Origin: Edaphochlamys debaryana
Taxonomy: Eukaryota > Chlorophyta > Chlorophyceae > Chlamydomonadales
Length of the DNA: 64,000 nt
Assembly (NCBI GenBank): GCA_016858145.1
Contig: JAEHOE010000012.1
Span: 1,488,001-1,552,000 of the forward strand
Direction of reading: 5' to 3'
Shown: in pieces, positions 21,901 to 32,448 of the stretch
Position numbering within the stretch: the stretch's first letter is position 1
Layout: each line of letters opens with the position of its first letter
The notes under the pieces: model-generated
Seen by the model: only the letters and a program-made list of their open reading frames with translations
Database searches by the model: none
What the model was told of the DNA's origin: nothing
Program-made: the position numbers and the translations under genes

Positions 21901-24900
21901 CGAACATGTTGTACGCCAGCTTGTTGGCCATCTGGATCTGGCCGCGGCTGTTGATGATGACCACGGCGTTGACGCGCTCGTCCACCTGCCGTACGGATCC
22001 AGGACAAGTCCGGTCACGGCCCCCCGGGCCCCCCCTCCGCACTCATTTTGATTTTGAAACAGGAACTTCGCGCGTGGTTTTGGACTGCTTCGAACCAAAG
22101 CCCCGCCAAAATGAGCCGCCCCCCGCACTAGCCACGCACCTTGTTGAGCAGTCGCGAGTCGTTGTCTCCGTCCAGCCCCTCCAGCTCCAGCGCCGCCGCC
22201 TCCTCCTCGCGCTCCGCCTCCAGCTTCTCCGCCTCCGTGTAGAACTTGGAGGCGCGCCAGGGGTCGTTCTTCACGCCTGGGGGTAGGAACGCGGGGGGGG
22301 GGGGGGGGGTGTGCGCGTTAGGGGCCGTGCGACGGAGCGTGGGGAGAGGGGAGAGTGTGCTAACCCGAGGAATCAGTAACGAGTAAAGCGAACCCACAGC
22401 AGCAAACAGCGGGGAGAGTGTGACCGCAAGCTCGCATGCGAAACATTTGCCCGACCCACCCTCCAGGAAGCGCGCGTAGCTCTTGATCATCTTGGCGCTG
22501 TACGGGTACCGCTCCAGTACGGTGCGGTACACCTTGTCGGCCTGGGGGTAGAGGCAAGGGTACAGCGTCAGCAGGTCGGGTGCCTGAATATGCCCCTGTT
22601 CAGCCTCGCCCCGCCCCGGTCGCGCCCCCGGTCCCGCCCCCTTTCTTCCTGCGCCGCCGGCGCACCCCCCGGTGATCCCCCGCCCCGCCCGCTTTGCTTG
22701 AACCCCGCCCCCGTCCCCGCCCCCCTCCCCAGCCCCGCCCCGCACCTTGACGATGGCGCTCTCAATGGCGTTGAGCGACTTTGACAGGTGCGTGAAGGTG
22801 ATGTGCGTCTGCAGCAGGTACTGCCAGAAGTTGCGCGTCGCGATGAGCGCGTCGCGGTGCGCGCGCATCGCCAGGCGGTAGTTGCGCTGGAACTCGACGT
22901 ACGACACCAGATCCAACGTGGATTCGCCGTTGCCCTGCGGATGGGTCGGATCGCGCGGATCGGGGTTTCGGCGGGTTTAGCTGTTGTTGCGGTTGTTGCG
23001 GTGACGGGCCGGGGCCGGGTGAGGCATGGTGCTGTTGTACATGCGTGTGCGAGGGGGCGGGGGCCGGGGGGCGAGGGACGGTGGGGGCGGGGCGGTGAGG
23101 GAGAGGGAGGCGGGCCGCCGCACCTTGGTCTGCGCGGTCCGTGCCAGGTGCTCCTGCTCTCGGCGGTAGATGGCGAACCGCTCCATGTAGTTGGGGTTGG
23201 CCTTCTTGGCGGCCTGCAGCTGAGAGTAGCCGGCCTGGGGGGTGGGGGGGAGGTGGGGGGGTGGGGGGGAGGTGGGGGGGTGGGGGGGAGGTGGGGGGGT
23301 GGGGGGGGGGAGGGGGGGGGAGAGGCGGGGCAAAAAAGCGCGGGGGCGTGGGCGTGATTGGTACAGCTCGCACGGCTACAGGAGGGACGGGCACCGGGCG
23401 GGCCGTGCGCGCACGCGGGGTCAAGACTGCAGACCGCACCGCCGCCGCCCCTGCGCCCCCCCCCCACCTGGGGGTTGTCCAGTACGTCCCACAGGAAGTT
23501 GGAGTAGAGCATAATCATGAAGGCGCGCGTGGGGAAGAGCACCAGGCCGGCCTTGATGATGGCCTCCGCCTCCTTGACACGGTCCAGGTCCAGGACCTGG
23601 GGGGGGGGGTCGGGAGCAAGGGGAAGGGGGGAGATTGAGGTCAGGAGCTGATGCAAGCACAGAGTGGCCCGCCCCATGCCCCGCCCTTGGCCCCCGCCAC
23701 ACATCCTCCGACGTGGAAATCACCTGCCTCCCCTGCCTCCCCCACTCCAAGCCTCCCCCACTGCCTTTGCTCTTAGGGTCAGCACGCCCGTCCGCTCTGA
23801 CAGCAACCCGCCACCCTCTGGCCCCATCCCCCTATGTACACTCCCGCACCTCGTCGTCAATCCAGTGCCGCGCGCACCGGGCGATGATCTCCACTTCGAT
23901 GGGGTCCCGGAAGCGGTAGATGTCCTTGACCTTGGAGCCGGGGGGGGCCTCCCTGGGGGCGTGGGGGGCGGGGTGGGTGGGACTTGGTTGCCGGCGGCGG
24001 GCCACGGACGGTACCGGGGCGGTGTCGTCCCCAGAACGGACAGCGGGCGGGCGGCAGCGCTTTGCGGGATGGGTTTCGACGCCAGGGTTGGCGGGAGGAC
24101 CGCAGTCACCTGCCCCTCTCCTGCCCCGGCCCAGTGGACAGTATTTCCTCCCTCCCCAGGCCTCCCCCCGCGCCGCTCACTTGAACCTCCGGCGCACGAA
24201 CCGCGACCAGGTGTGCAGGCGCAGGTAGGAGCACAGGAAGCCCAGCAGCGCCACGGGCCCCAGGCCGAACAGCATCACGGCCGTGATGCGGGACTCGTAC
24301 GCGTCAACCTGTTTTTGGGTTGGGGGCAGGGGTTTGATGTTACCGTACGTTACTGTCCTGTCGTCCCGCCGTGTGGTGATGGCCGGGTTGGGGGGAGGCG
24401 AGAGCGTGGCCCAGCCCAGACCGACCCATGACCCGCCACCCTTGCCCATCTGGGTCGCCGTCGCCGACCCACATCATCCCGCACCCCGAACAGCCATACT
24501 AACGTGTGCCCTCTCAGGGAATCGTGCGTCCCCTCTCGTCCGTGCCTCCAGCTCTTCCCGGGGCTCTGTCGAGCAACCCCCGTGCACTGGCAGCACTGAC
24601 AGCTTCTCGCACCTTCTCCGGCCCGCCCCCCGGCTTGAAGAGGATCGCCACCGCCAGCAGCGCAGCCCACGACACCGCCAGGTAGGAGCCCACGCGGATG
24701 TGGTTGATGATCCCAAACATGTACGGCATCTGCGACCCGAGGGGCGGCGGGGATCATGATCGCGGATCACGCATCACGCGCATTAGCATCCCGCATCGCG
24801 CCCACCCCATCCCTAGCCACGGCCCTTCCCCCACGCTCCATCCCCCGTGCAAACCCCGTCTTCCCCCCCTCCCCTCCTTCCCACCCCGCCCCCCCCCAGC

Positions 24901-27900
24901 CCCCCTCACGTTTGAGAAGAAGATCCAGGTGAGCCACAGGCACAGGAAGGCCTGGATAGCGGTCTGCACCTGCAGCCAGCCGATGAAGATGTAGACCACC
25001 GTCATGGTCACCTTGAGCACAAAGGCGCGGACCTGAGGGGAGGGTTTGACGGGTTTGGGGGGGGCGGGGTGCTGGTTTGAGGGGTACCAAGGCACGGGCC
25101 TGTGAAGGAGGTCAGTGTTGGAGGCCAGGCTCACGCTGGTCCGCTCACAATATGCTTAACCCTTCTAACAGTCGGTGCAGTAACATCTGCGCAGAGCCTG
25201 CCCCTGCCCCCCGCTCCTTCCCCGTCCGCGCTCCCCCGGGCTCTGCCCCCTCCTCTTTCAGGTCTCCCCTCACACGCGCTTCTCTGGCGCAGGGAGGTGG
25301 TCGCCCTCAGCTTTTTTCCGCGCAGCTTCACGCAACCCTTCCCCGCCTCCACTTCCCCCCCACCTCCACGTGGCTGTGCGCGCAGCACGTGAAGCGCCTG
25401 CTGATGGGGTTGACCTCGAACTCGCCGGTGAAGAAGATGACGGCAGCTGCCACGAAGATGACCTGCGTGACTAAGCCCACGATGAAGGGCACCAGGTGCG
25501 GCTCCTGGTAGCAGACTGTGTGGGGGGGGGTCGAGATGGGGGAAAAGGGGGGGAAGGGCACGCAGAGGGCGGGTGAGGAGCGGGGCCCAAGCGCTGGCAG
25601 GAGGCACGCCGAGGAAACGCGCCCACGTTTGGGGTTCCCAAACGCCGCATGCTCGGCATGACTGGGCTAGCGACCACCCAGGGGCCCGCGGGGCCAAGCC
25701 GCAGGTCCCAGGCAGTCGCACTCTTCACGCTCTCTTTCCACCTCAGCCGCAACGCCCCCCCCCCCCATGCTCCCGCGCCTTACTCTTGTCCGGGTACGTG
25801 TACAGCCGCCCACGTGCCGTACTGCCGCTGCCAAGGAACTGGCAGTCGTACGACACCTGTGGGGTGGGAGGGTGTTATGAGAGGGAGGCGGAGTCAAGTC
25901 GCGTGTGACACGTACCGGACTGTGTGGTCCGCACCCGCCCCTGGCCGCCCGTCGCAGGCAGGTCCCGAAGAGGGCAGCAGGGCAGCATTCCAGGTCCCGT
26001 TTACCATCTTAAGGGTTGGTCTCCTGAGCTCCTAAGCTCGGTCCACCACACCTCCTGCACATTGCCCCCCGGCCCATCGCCCAGCCCCAGCCCCGGCCCC
26101 GCCTGGATAAGCGTTAGGGTGGCGATGTCGAACAGACCGAAGTGGATGGTGGCGTAGATACGTAGCACGTGGATGGGCCTGAGGGGGTGGGGTTGACGGG
26201 CGTGCGGGCAGGCGTGAACGGGGCAGCGGGTGTACAGGGCACGGGCCATTCCCTCACCCCTCGCCTCCTCGGCCCCCCGCTCAGCTCTGCTCGGAGCTCT
26301 CACGGCTCGACCCATCCCCGCTCCCCGCCCCCCGCTCCCGCTCCCGCCGCCTCCACCTGTAATCCAGCCCACACCCACCCCACCGCCGCCCAATCCACAT
26401 CCACCCCACCGCCGCCCAACCAACACCCACCACGTGTACGCGAAGCTCCTGTTTTTGTACGAGTAGGCGATCCACACGCACAACGACAGCGCCAGCAGCA
26501 GCATGCCCGTCATGGTGTACAGGATCGCCACGTAAGCATTGTAACCCTGTACGGCGGTAGGGGCACGACAAGACACGGCAGGGCACGGCGAGAGCGCGTT
26601 AGGGGAGTTACGGCTGCGGTACGGCCGCGGGCTTAGGGTGGGACCGGCTAGCGCACCAGCCCTGTTTATGGCCCCAGCTCTCGGCTGCTGGCCCTTGCAG
26701 GGTTTGTGAGCGCCCCTGCTGCTAGCACGCGAACGCTGTGGATGGCCGCGGCTCCCGGCAGTGGGCTTTGGCGACTGCAAACAGCCGTCCGAGCCCCTTC
26801 AGCGAGGGGGCCCGCAGCACAGTTGCTCCGCGCTGCTGGCTTCAGCCGTTCCTGGATCCAGCCGGCCCAGCAGCGGCCGTGCCTCGCCCCACGCCCCTCT
26901 GCCGCCCCTGCCGCCGCCTGCCGCTGCGGAATGCTGCGCCCAGCGGCTGGCCGCCCGCGGCTGCTGCACCCCAGCCCAGCTCCGCCCCACGGGCCCCGGC
27001 AGCCTGCGCCGCTCGCCTCCTGCCTGCTGCGCCCCCGACGCCGCGGGCGCTGCCTGGCGCGGCCCGCCGCCTGCTGGCAGCCGCCCAGTGGCTGGGCCCC
27101 CGACCCCCACCTCCTCTCGCTCTCCTCCTCCGTGGGGCGGGAGCTGCCAGCTGCTCCCAGCCCTGCCCCGCGCCCGCGTGGCGCCACGATGTTCGCCACG
27201 CGGCGGGCCTGCGGCGGCAGCCCCGGAGCGGCTGCGCCGCTGCCACATGCGCCGAGAAGCCGAGCCCAGAGCTCCCGCTGCGCCGTGCCTTCCGCCGCTG
27301 CACTCCGCTGACGGCTGACCCCGTGCCGGCTGTGCCAGGCTACCTGCTTATGGCGTTTCCCGAGCGAGTGCCACATGTCGCCGCGCAGCGACACACGGAA
27401 CTAGGCCCACCGCGGGCGCATACTGCCGCACGCCCCCTCGAGCGCGCCTGGCCCCACGCTCCTCCGCCCAGTCAGGAGCGCTCGCAGGCGCCTCGCCGCG
27501 ACACGCGCCGAGTGACGTGCCGCCTGGTCTCGCGCCTGCTGTCACCTCCGGACGAACTTCCCCAGAGGCCCCGCCCCGTTGCCCGGGCACACGCGCGCAC
27601 GTTGATTTGACCCCACGGTCCTCGCCTGCCGCCCGGGTTTACCCCTATCCCGCCTTCATGCCACCCCTCCCTCACCAGGAACTCCGTGACGATGTAGTTC
27701 CAACGGGAGAAGGTCAGGATCTGCCAGTAACTGCGAGCGGATGAGCGAGCGACACGCGTCGGTAACAGTAACCACCAGAGCCCCGCGGCGGGCAGCACGC
27801 CAGCCCAGGCGCGACCGCCAGGTGCTGCACGGCATTGTACGGCACTCACATGCTGGTGCTGTCCACGCTCCACCCATGCGCTGGGTTGACCACCAGTGCA

Positions 27901-28720
27901 AACAACTGCGGGCGGGGACACAAGGCCCGGGCGACAAGCTCAGGGCATATGACGAGTCGTGTTGACGAGCCTGACTGCGCCTCGCACGAAGTTGTGGGAG
28001 CTGCGGGTCCACGTAGAGGTGTGGTGGCAGCTAGATGAGGAGAGAGTGAAGGAAGTTGAAATGAGGGGTGGAGCTGCGAGGGGCGCTGTGGGCGGGCGAC
28101 GCTTCAGCTCCAAGTGCCCGCCCGTCTGCCCTCGACGCAGCTTGGGCGCCCTCCTGGCCCTTTTGCACCCTTCAAATCTATCCTGTGCATGATGCTGGCT
28201 GCGAAAGGGCCCGGTGCGGATGGCTCCGTCCGCGTGCTTGGGTTTCGGGGCGTGCCGATGTCGTTGGCAAAACCGTCTGCGGCCCCCCGTCTAACCCCGA
28301 ACTCCCCCAGCCTCCCCCCAGCCCTTGCCTGAGTGAAGTCAAACATAAGCTTCATGATGGTGAACTTCAAGTTTTCGTTCATTTTCTCCTTGCTGAGGAT
28401 GTAGAGGACGGAGAAGATGCCCGCCTGCGCGCGACCCCGCGTTAGCCGGCGGCCTGTGTGCACGTATGCTGCGGATGTTCCGGCTCACCTGTATCTTGTG
28501 CGTCTCCTCAAAATCGTTGCGCTCGTCGTCGCCCTCTGGTCCCCCGACATTCTTCAGTCGTCTGCGCACAAGCACAGACCCCTCATCACAATTGCGCGTA
28601 TGCTGAAACAGCGCCGGGTTGATTGGGGACAGCGCGCCAGCGGCGCACTTACCCCGGGCCGGACTTGTCCTCGTTATCGCCGCTGCTCCGCGAGCTCACA
28701 GAGCCGCCGCTGGAGAACAT
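9909..28720 (-). CDS. giant PAS-domain multipass membrane protein (TmcB-like)
   Basis: Model of 43 exons and 8259 coding bases, divisible by three, about 2752 residues from ATG at 28720 to TAG at 9909. All 42 junctions keep frame. Order: short hydrophilic N-terminus (MFSSGGSVSSRSSGDNEDK), membrane segments (to about residue 394), helical repeat-like linker (395-645), four PAS-like modules (646-1030), Ala/Pro/Gly-rich block (about 1190-1736), acidic and Gly-rich stretches, a second membrane module (2073-2680), and a short tail (AEMLSQLPADVDVEG). This layout matches the proteins called tiny macrocysts protein B in Chlamydomonas and Volvox, a large, mostly uncharacterised family. PAS domains sense small ligands, redox state or partners, so a membrane sensor is a fair inference. 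Exon maps are in the module entries. The intron after exon 3 uses a GC donor (28328). The exon 7 end (26052, or 26103 with a GC donor) is uncertain. Confidence 0.88.
11246..11283. repeat. GGGT tandem repeat in an intron
   Basis: About nine GGGT units next to the acceptor of exon 40 of the PAS protein gene. The transcript sees the C-rich strand. The plus strand could fold into a G-quadruplex. Confidence 0.85.
11660..11688 (+). repeat. telomere-like TTTAGGG tract
   Basis: Three TTTAGGG motifs spaced 11 bp (TTTAGGGTGGG unit) inside an intron of the PAS protein gene, followed by GGTTTGGGG variants. Confidence 0.8.
17055..18945 (-). other. 630-residue exon, mostly low-complexity (exon 27)
   Basis: A single 1891-base exon, about 23 percent of the coding sequence. 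Its first roughly 160 residues are ordered and conserved-looking (VDLEDLAAGRDVAINISLWR, LEIDRESVVLTSQEHAFYPT, SVQLVRKEGAGSRCYAVLHF). The rest is Ala/Lys/Glu repeats followed by Pro/Ala/Gly/Ser-rich disorder. Exon 28 is 16917-16523. Confidence 0.8.
19172..21985 (-). other. PAS module array (exons 19-26)
   Basis: Exons 21985-21889, 21711-21513, 21343-21247, 20954-20729, 20445-20237, 19987-19844, 19713-19633, 19501-19172 (residues 646-1106). Four PAS-like starts are visible: VVIINSRGQIQMANKLAYNM..FGYNKGEMEG; SVAAVDQAFVDWFGYTVEDYLG; LVLTNRKGRILFITSPLARVLGHT; ITIDTSGTVTGVGNSPTWLFGF. Each shows the PAS pattern of a short strand, a turn, N or S, and a WLFG- or FGY-type helix. No Cys of the LOV type (NCRFL) is visible, so flavin photochemistry is not supported. 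Confidence 0.75.
20051..20071 (+). repeat. three tandem telomere-like heptamers
   Basis: TTTAGGG, TTTAGGA and TTTAGGG back to back in the intron between exons 23 and 24 of the PAS protein gene. TTTAGGG is the plant-type telomere unit. Confidence 0.8.
22140..23952 (-). other. helical linker of the PAS protein (exons 13-18)
   Basis: Exons 23952-23850, 23596-23468, 23234-23124, 22934-22746, 22541-22460, 22276-22140 (residues 395-645). Segments such as LVLFPTRAFMIMLYSNFLWD and VYRTVLERYPYSAKMIKSYA look like paired helices of HAT or TPR type. A charged coil (EAEKLEAEREEEAAALELEG) precedes the first PAS module. This stretch is typical of the TmcB-like family. Confidence 0.65.
23240..23310. repeat. 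19-bp G-rich minisatellite
   Basis: About 3.5 copies of a T-G7-A-GG-T-G7 unit beside the acceptor of exon 15 of the PAS protein gene. On the transcribed sense strand this is a very long C-rich tract. Confidence 0.75.
24181..28720 (-). other. N-terminal membrane module of the PAS protein (exons 1-12)
   Basis: Exons, high to low coordinate: 28720-28653, 28561-28489, 28424-28329, 27905-27850, 27730-27676, 26546-26431, 26178-26052, 25856-25784, 25515-25364, 25032-24910, 24729-24613, 24308-24181 (residues 1-394). Clear hydrophobic helices are AILYTMTGMLLLALSLCVW (about 124), PFIVGLVTQVIFVAAAVIFF (about 231), the exon 10 stretch TVVYIFIGWL...FLCLWLTWIFF, LAVSWAALLAVAILF (about 329), and AVMLFGLGPVALLGFLC (about 362). 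Exon 3 (FSVLYILSKEKMNENLKFT) begins the conserved part. The 1.1-kb intron 26547-27675 has long open frames on both strands but no exon-like signal. Confidence 0.75.
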
Positions 28721-29717
28721 TCTGGGTGCTCTCGCGTCCTCCTAGAGCCTGTCAAGGCTGATGGCCCACGGCCGGAGTCATGCCTTCGATGCCGTCTGCA
28801 CCGCGGCGCCTCTTCGCGCCCAACAGCACGCACTAGCAGTCAGACAACGCAAGCGGAAGGTGTACGCGATCAAACGCCCGGGAGATTAGTATCCGAGCTG
28901 GCGCGCCCTCTCTACGCCAAACAGGTGCGAAGCGGGTCACGGCGTGATGTCAACGGGTCTAAGAGCAATTGCTACTAATGAATGGACTATAGCATGTGCA
29001 GCGGTGCAGCACAGAGACACATGGGGTTGGCCCAAGATGGGAAACGGTCATTCTGGCTCCGCGTGCTGCCCCCGCTCCTCCCAATCGCCTCTTGAGCCAC
29101 TAATGGCACACATGGGGGTAACACGGCGATGTGGAAACACAGGACCATCTAGGAAGTCTGCATAACCACGGCAGGAAGCTTTCTGACTCTCGGCGAGTCG
29201 TCCATGCCGCCGCAAACGAGACGCCGTCACAAGATGAAGACGCGGTCAGACTGCTGATCTTGGGTTATTTTGTGGCGGAGCTGGTTCACATCCGTACGGC
29301 CGAGGTGGCACGTACAGTTTGTGCGGGCCGGGACTTGGCGGCGGCCGGGACAGGTGCACGCCTCCCAGCCCGGTGCCCCAAAACACGCCATAACTGTCTC
29401 GCCTGTGCACAACGATGCTGACAGTGGCGTGATGGGAGGTGGCGTTGAAGGGCCTGCGACCACCTGCGACCCCCGTCCCGGGGAAGTTTCCCCACCTGCA
29501 TTCTCGGTCTGAGTCGTCTGAGTCGGTCCACCTGTGAAGGTTCTACGTTTGTGCCAGGTCCACAAGGAGTCTCTGGGCCCACGCATCGGCTCCGCGTCTG
29601 CTCCGTTGATACACGCCGTGCTGTGCCATGCCGACCCGCCCGACCCTGTCCCTGCCCCCCCGCCTCAGGAAACTTGAGTAGGCGCTATGTTGCAGCGGCT
29701 TCCACTTCGCTTCACGG
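28721..29717. promoter_or_regulatory. divergent promoter region, PAS gene and CDC26-TTM3
   Basis: One kb between the start codons of two divergent transcription units. It must hold both promoters and 5' UTRs. No TATA box or known motif stands out. CCTCAG near 29670 could be the acceptor of a 5' UTR intron for CDC26. No coding sequence is supported. Confidence 0.45.
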
Positions 29718-30134
29718 ATGCTGCCGCGAAAGCCTACTCGCATAGAGCTCAAGCCATCCGACAAGGAGGAGGTGCGAACTGTTTGTAAGGTCGCGCTTCT
29801 CGCGAGCAGCCTTTGACTCCAAGACCACTTGCTTCTTGCAGTATCTTCAGCTCAAGGAGCTTCTCGCGGAGCGGAAGGCAGCCGAGCAGCAGGAGGCCGC
29901 ACCTTTGTGCGATCCTTTGCTGGTGCGCTGGAGCAATTCGCGGATAGGAGGCAGGGCGCTGAGGGCTTGGGATAAGCACAAATTAGCTGCGCAGGAGTCT
30001 TCGGCGTATCGCCGGGTTTGCGTGCACGCCCTGGCGCCATCCTGGATGGTTCACCCCGCCCCCGCCCTTCGTTCTCCTTGACTGGTCAGGTGGACAAGCG
30101 CTCAACGGCGGCACGGATCGGGCTGCGGAAGTAA
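29718..30134 (+). CDS. CDC26: CDC26 / APC12, anaphase-promoting complex subunit
   Basis: Three exons (29718-29771, 29842-29922, 30090-30134) encode only 59 residues. The N-terminus MLPRKPTRIELKPSDKEE matches the invariant CDC26 motif (M-L-x-R-K-P-T-R-x-E-L-K). That motif binds the TPR groove of APC6/CDC16 and stabilises it in the ubiquitin ligase that drives mitotic exit. A charged helix follows (YLQLKELLAERKAAEQQEA), and the end RSTAARIGLRK resembles plant CDC26 (AERIGL). The start codon has C at -3, a weak context. The stop TAA lies 5 bases before the TTM3 start on the same exon, so both proteins should come from one mRNA. Confidence 0.93.
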
Positions 30135-30139
30135 AGCCC

Positions 30140-32448
30140 ATGGAGGTGAGCTGGCCTGGATGATTGAGGCTGTGGAACCAGCAGCAGCCCAGTACACACG
30201 CAGCGCACCCGCAGGCACAATCCAGGCAGAGAGCACTGTCATCCTCGGCTCACAGTTTTGCGGTCTGGGGCCAGGATTGGGACTGGATCTGGATCTGGGA
30301 CTGCATGCTGAAGACATGAAGTCTGGAGTCCCCGTATTGCTTGCACGAGGTCCCACTCCTCCCTCGCCCAGTCCTGCCTTCATGGCAGCCTTCACGTGCC
30401 CCCCATCTGCGTTCATAGCCTGTGGGGCCATATGAGAGTCCTTGCCTGCCTCAGACGCCTGCCCATGTGTGCCGCTGTGCGTGTGGCCGCGCAGGTCGAG
30501 GTGAAGATCCGCCTGCCCGACCGGGCGGCGTACGACAAGGTGGCTGTGGCGCTGGGGAGAGACAAGGGAGGGGTCAAGGCCAGCTACGCACAGGTGAGGG
30601 CGCTGCGGTGGTGCGCAGGCGGCATGGGGGGGGGGGGCTTAACCCTCAAGGGCAGCCCAGCGGGACTTTCCGCGCGGCCACGGCTAGGGCTGGGGCTGGG
30701 GCCGGTGGTGTAACGGCAGGATCCGCCCCCAAACCCACGCAACCCTTCATCCGCCCCCCCAGGCCAACTACTTTTTCGACGGCCCCAACCGGGAGCTCAA
30801 CTCGCGGCGGGTGGTGCTGCGGCTGCGCACCTACAACGGCGACCAGAAGGCCACCATCACCATCAAGGTGGGGGGGGGGGGTTCATGAGGGGTGTGTGTG
30901 ATGTGATGGGGGGGGAGTGTGTACTATATGCTTACAGGCGATCAGGATGGTGGTGATGTGGTGGGGGTGGGGGTGGGATGATCGCTTGACGAATTGCGCG
31001 AACCGTAGCCCAAGAGAAGGTTTGGCGGCAGCCAGCGAGCCCGATGCGCACCGAGGTCCAGAGCGCGGAGTAATCGCGGGCGGCTGCGCTGATAGTGGCG
31101 TTGGGTGGGGGGTGCGTGAGAGGGGTGGGAGATGGGGGTGGCGGGTGGGTGGGGGGTTACTTAGACACCGGGGCGTAGGGGGGGTGGGGGATCGCGAAAG
31201 GGCTGGGTGTGTGTGTGGGGGGGTGTTTGGTAGCGTACCGGGATAGCTCGCGGGTTAGCTGTGGGATTGGGACCGCGGTTGATGTCCTGTCGTGTCGATG
31301 ACTGTGGATCAGCGAACCTTCCACGAATCCACGAACCTGCGCGCGCTTCCTCACGCTCCCTCGCGCTGCCTCACGCTCCCTCTCCCCCCGTACCCCCCGC
31401 CCCCCCTGTCCTCCCGCCCCCCCCCAGGGCAAGCAGGTGCTGGAGAACGGCATCGGCACGGCCTCCGAGGTGGAGGAGGACGTGGCCCCGGCCAAGGCGC
31501 CCGGGTACCTGGCGGCGCCCAGCGCCATGCTGGCAGAGGTGCCCCTGGTCAAGAGCATGGCAAAGTGAGGGGGAGGCGGGGGAGGAGCAGGGGCGGGGAG
31601 GAGCAGGGGAGGGGAGGTGCTGGGGCGGGGAGGAGCAGGGGCGGGGTGGGGGCGCGGGCAACCACAGGGAGCAAGGCAGGGTCGTGTGGCTCGGCAGCAC
31701 GGCAGCAGAACCGGTACCGTTAGCGTCTGTCGGCTGCGGAGTGTGGGCGGTTGTGGGGGCCTCCCAGCGCCGACTCTGGCGAACGTCATGCCCGGGCCCG
31801 ACTTTCGCTTAGGGCCGCAGTAGGCCCACTCTTTCTGCTTATCATCCCAGGCCCCCCTGGGCGTGACGTAGCTCTTCCGCCCGCGCTGTCACGCATGTCC
31901 AGCTAGCCTGGCACTGTGGGCTGTCTTCTCACTCTTGCCCGTGTGCTGTTGGTTGCGGCCGCAGCAAGTTCGGCGTCACCTCGCTGGTGGGTCTGGGCGG
32001 CTTCAAGAACCAGCGCGACTGCTTCGATTGGGAGGGCCACACGCTGGAGCTGGACGAGACGGTCTTCGAGCACGGCATCTTGTACGAGATCGAGGTCGAG
32101 ACGGTACGGCAGATGGGAAGGGGATGAGATCCGCAGACCCGCAGATCTTGCCATGCCCTGCCTGTCCCTCCCGTGCTTTGCGTTGGCCCTGTGGCCTGAG
32201 CCTGTTCCACACAGCTGGCGTCAGGAAGGCCCGATGCTTGAGCCTCTGCTTTGGTGTTTAACCGTCCTCCGTTCGCTGCCTTCATCTGCACCCGGCCCTC
32301 TTGCGCCATCCCCCACCACCACCACTCCCAGGACAAGCCCGTGGAGCTGCGCACCAAGCTTGAGGCCTTCCTGTCCGCCCTGGGCGTGCCCTTCAGCTAC
32401 TCGCAGACCTCCAAGTTCGCCAACTTCATCAACAAGACGCTGCTGTGA
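30140..32448 (+). CDS. TTM3: TTM3-type triphosphate tunnel metalloenzyme (CYTH domain)
   Basis: Exons 30140-30145 (only Met-Glu), 30495-30593, 30763-30867, 31428-31564, 31965-32103, 32332-32448; 200 residues, close to Arabidopsis TTM3 (about 210). The CYTH signature ExExK is present as MEVEVKIRL. Later tunnel strands are RVVLRLR, KATITIK, FDWEGHTLELDETVFEHG and ILYEIEVET. Enzymes of this family hydrolyse tripolyphosphate with divalent metal. The first coding exon is the tail of the last CDC26 exon, so TTM3 can only be made from the shared transcript unless a separate promoter lies inside CDC26. Arabidopsis has the same CDC26-TTM3 order on a bicistronic mRNA. Confidence 0.93.

Noticed and set aside
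19172..21985. LOV photoreceptor in the PAS array
   Set aside because: No NCRFLQ-like cysteine motif is visible in any of the four modules.
26738..27610. Long open frames on both strands (up to 290 codons) around 26.7-27.6 kb
   Set aside because: They lie in a 1.1-kb intron of the PAS gene, are open because of high GC, and show no domain or exon pattern.
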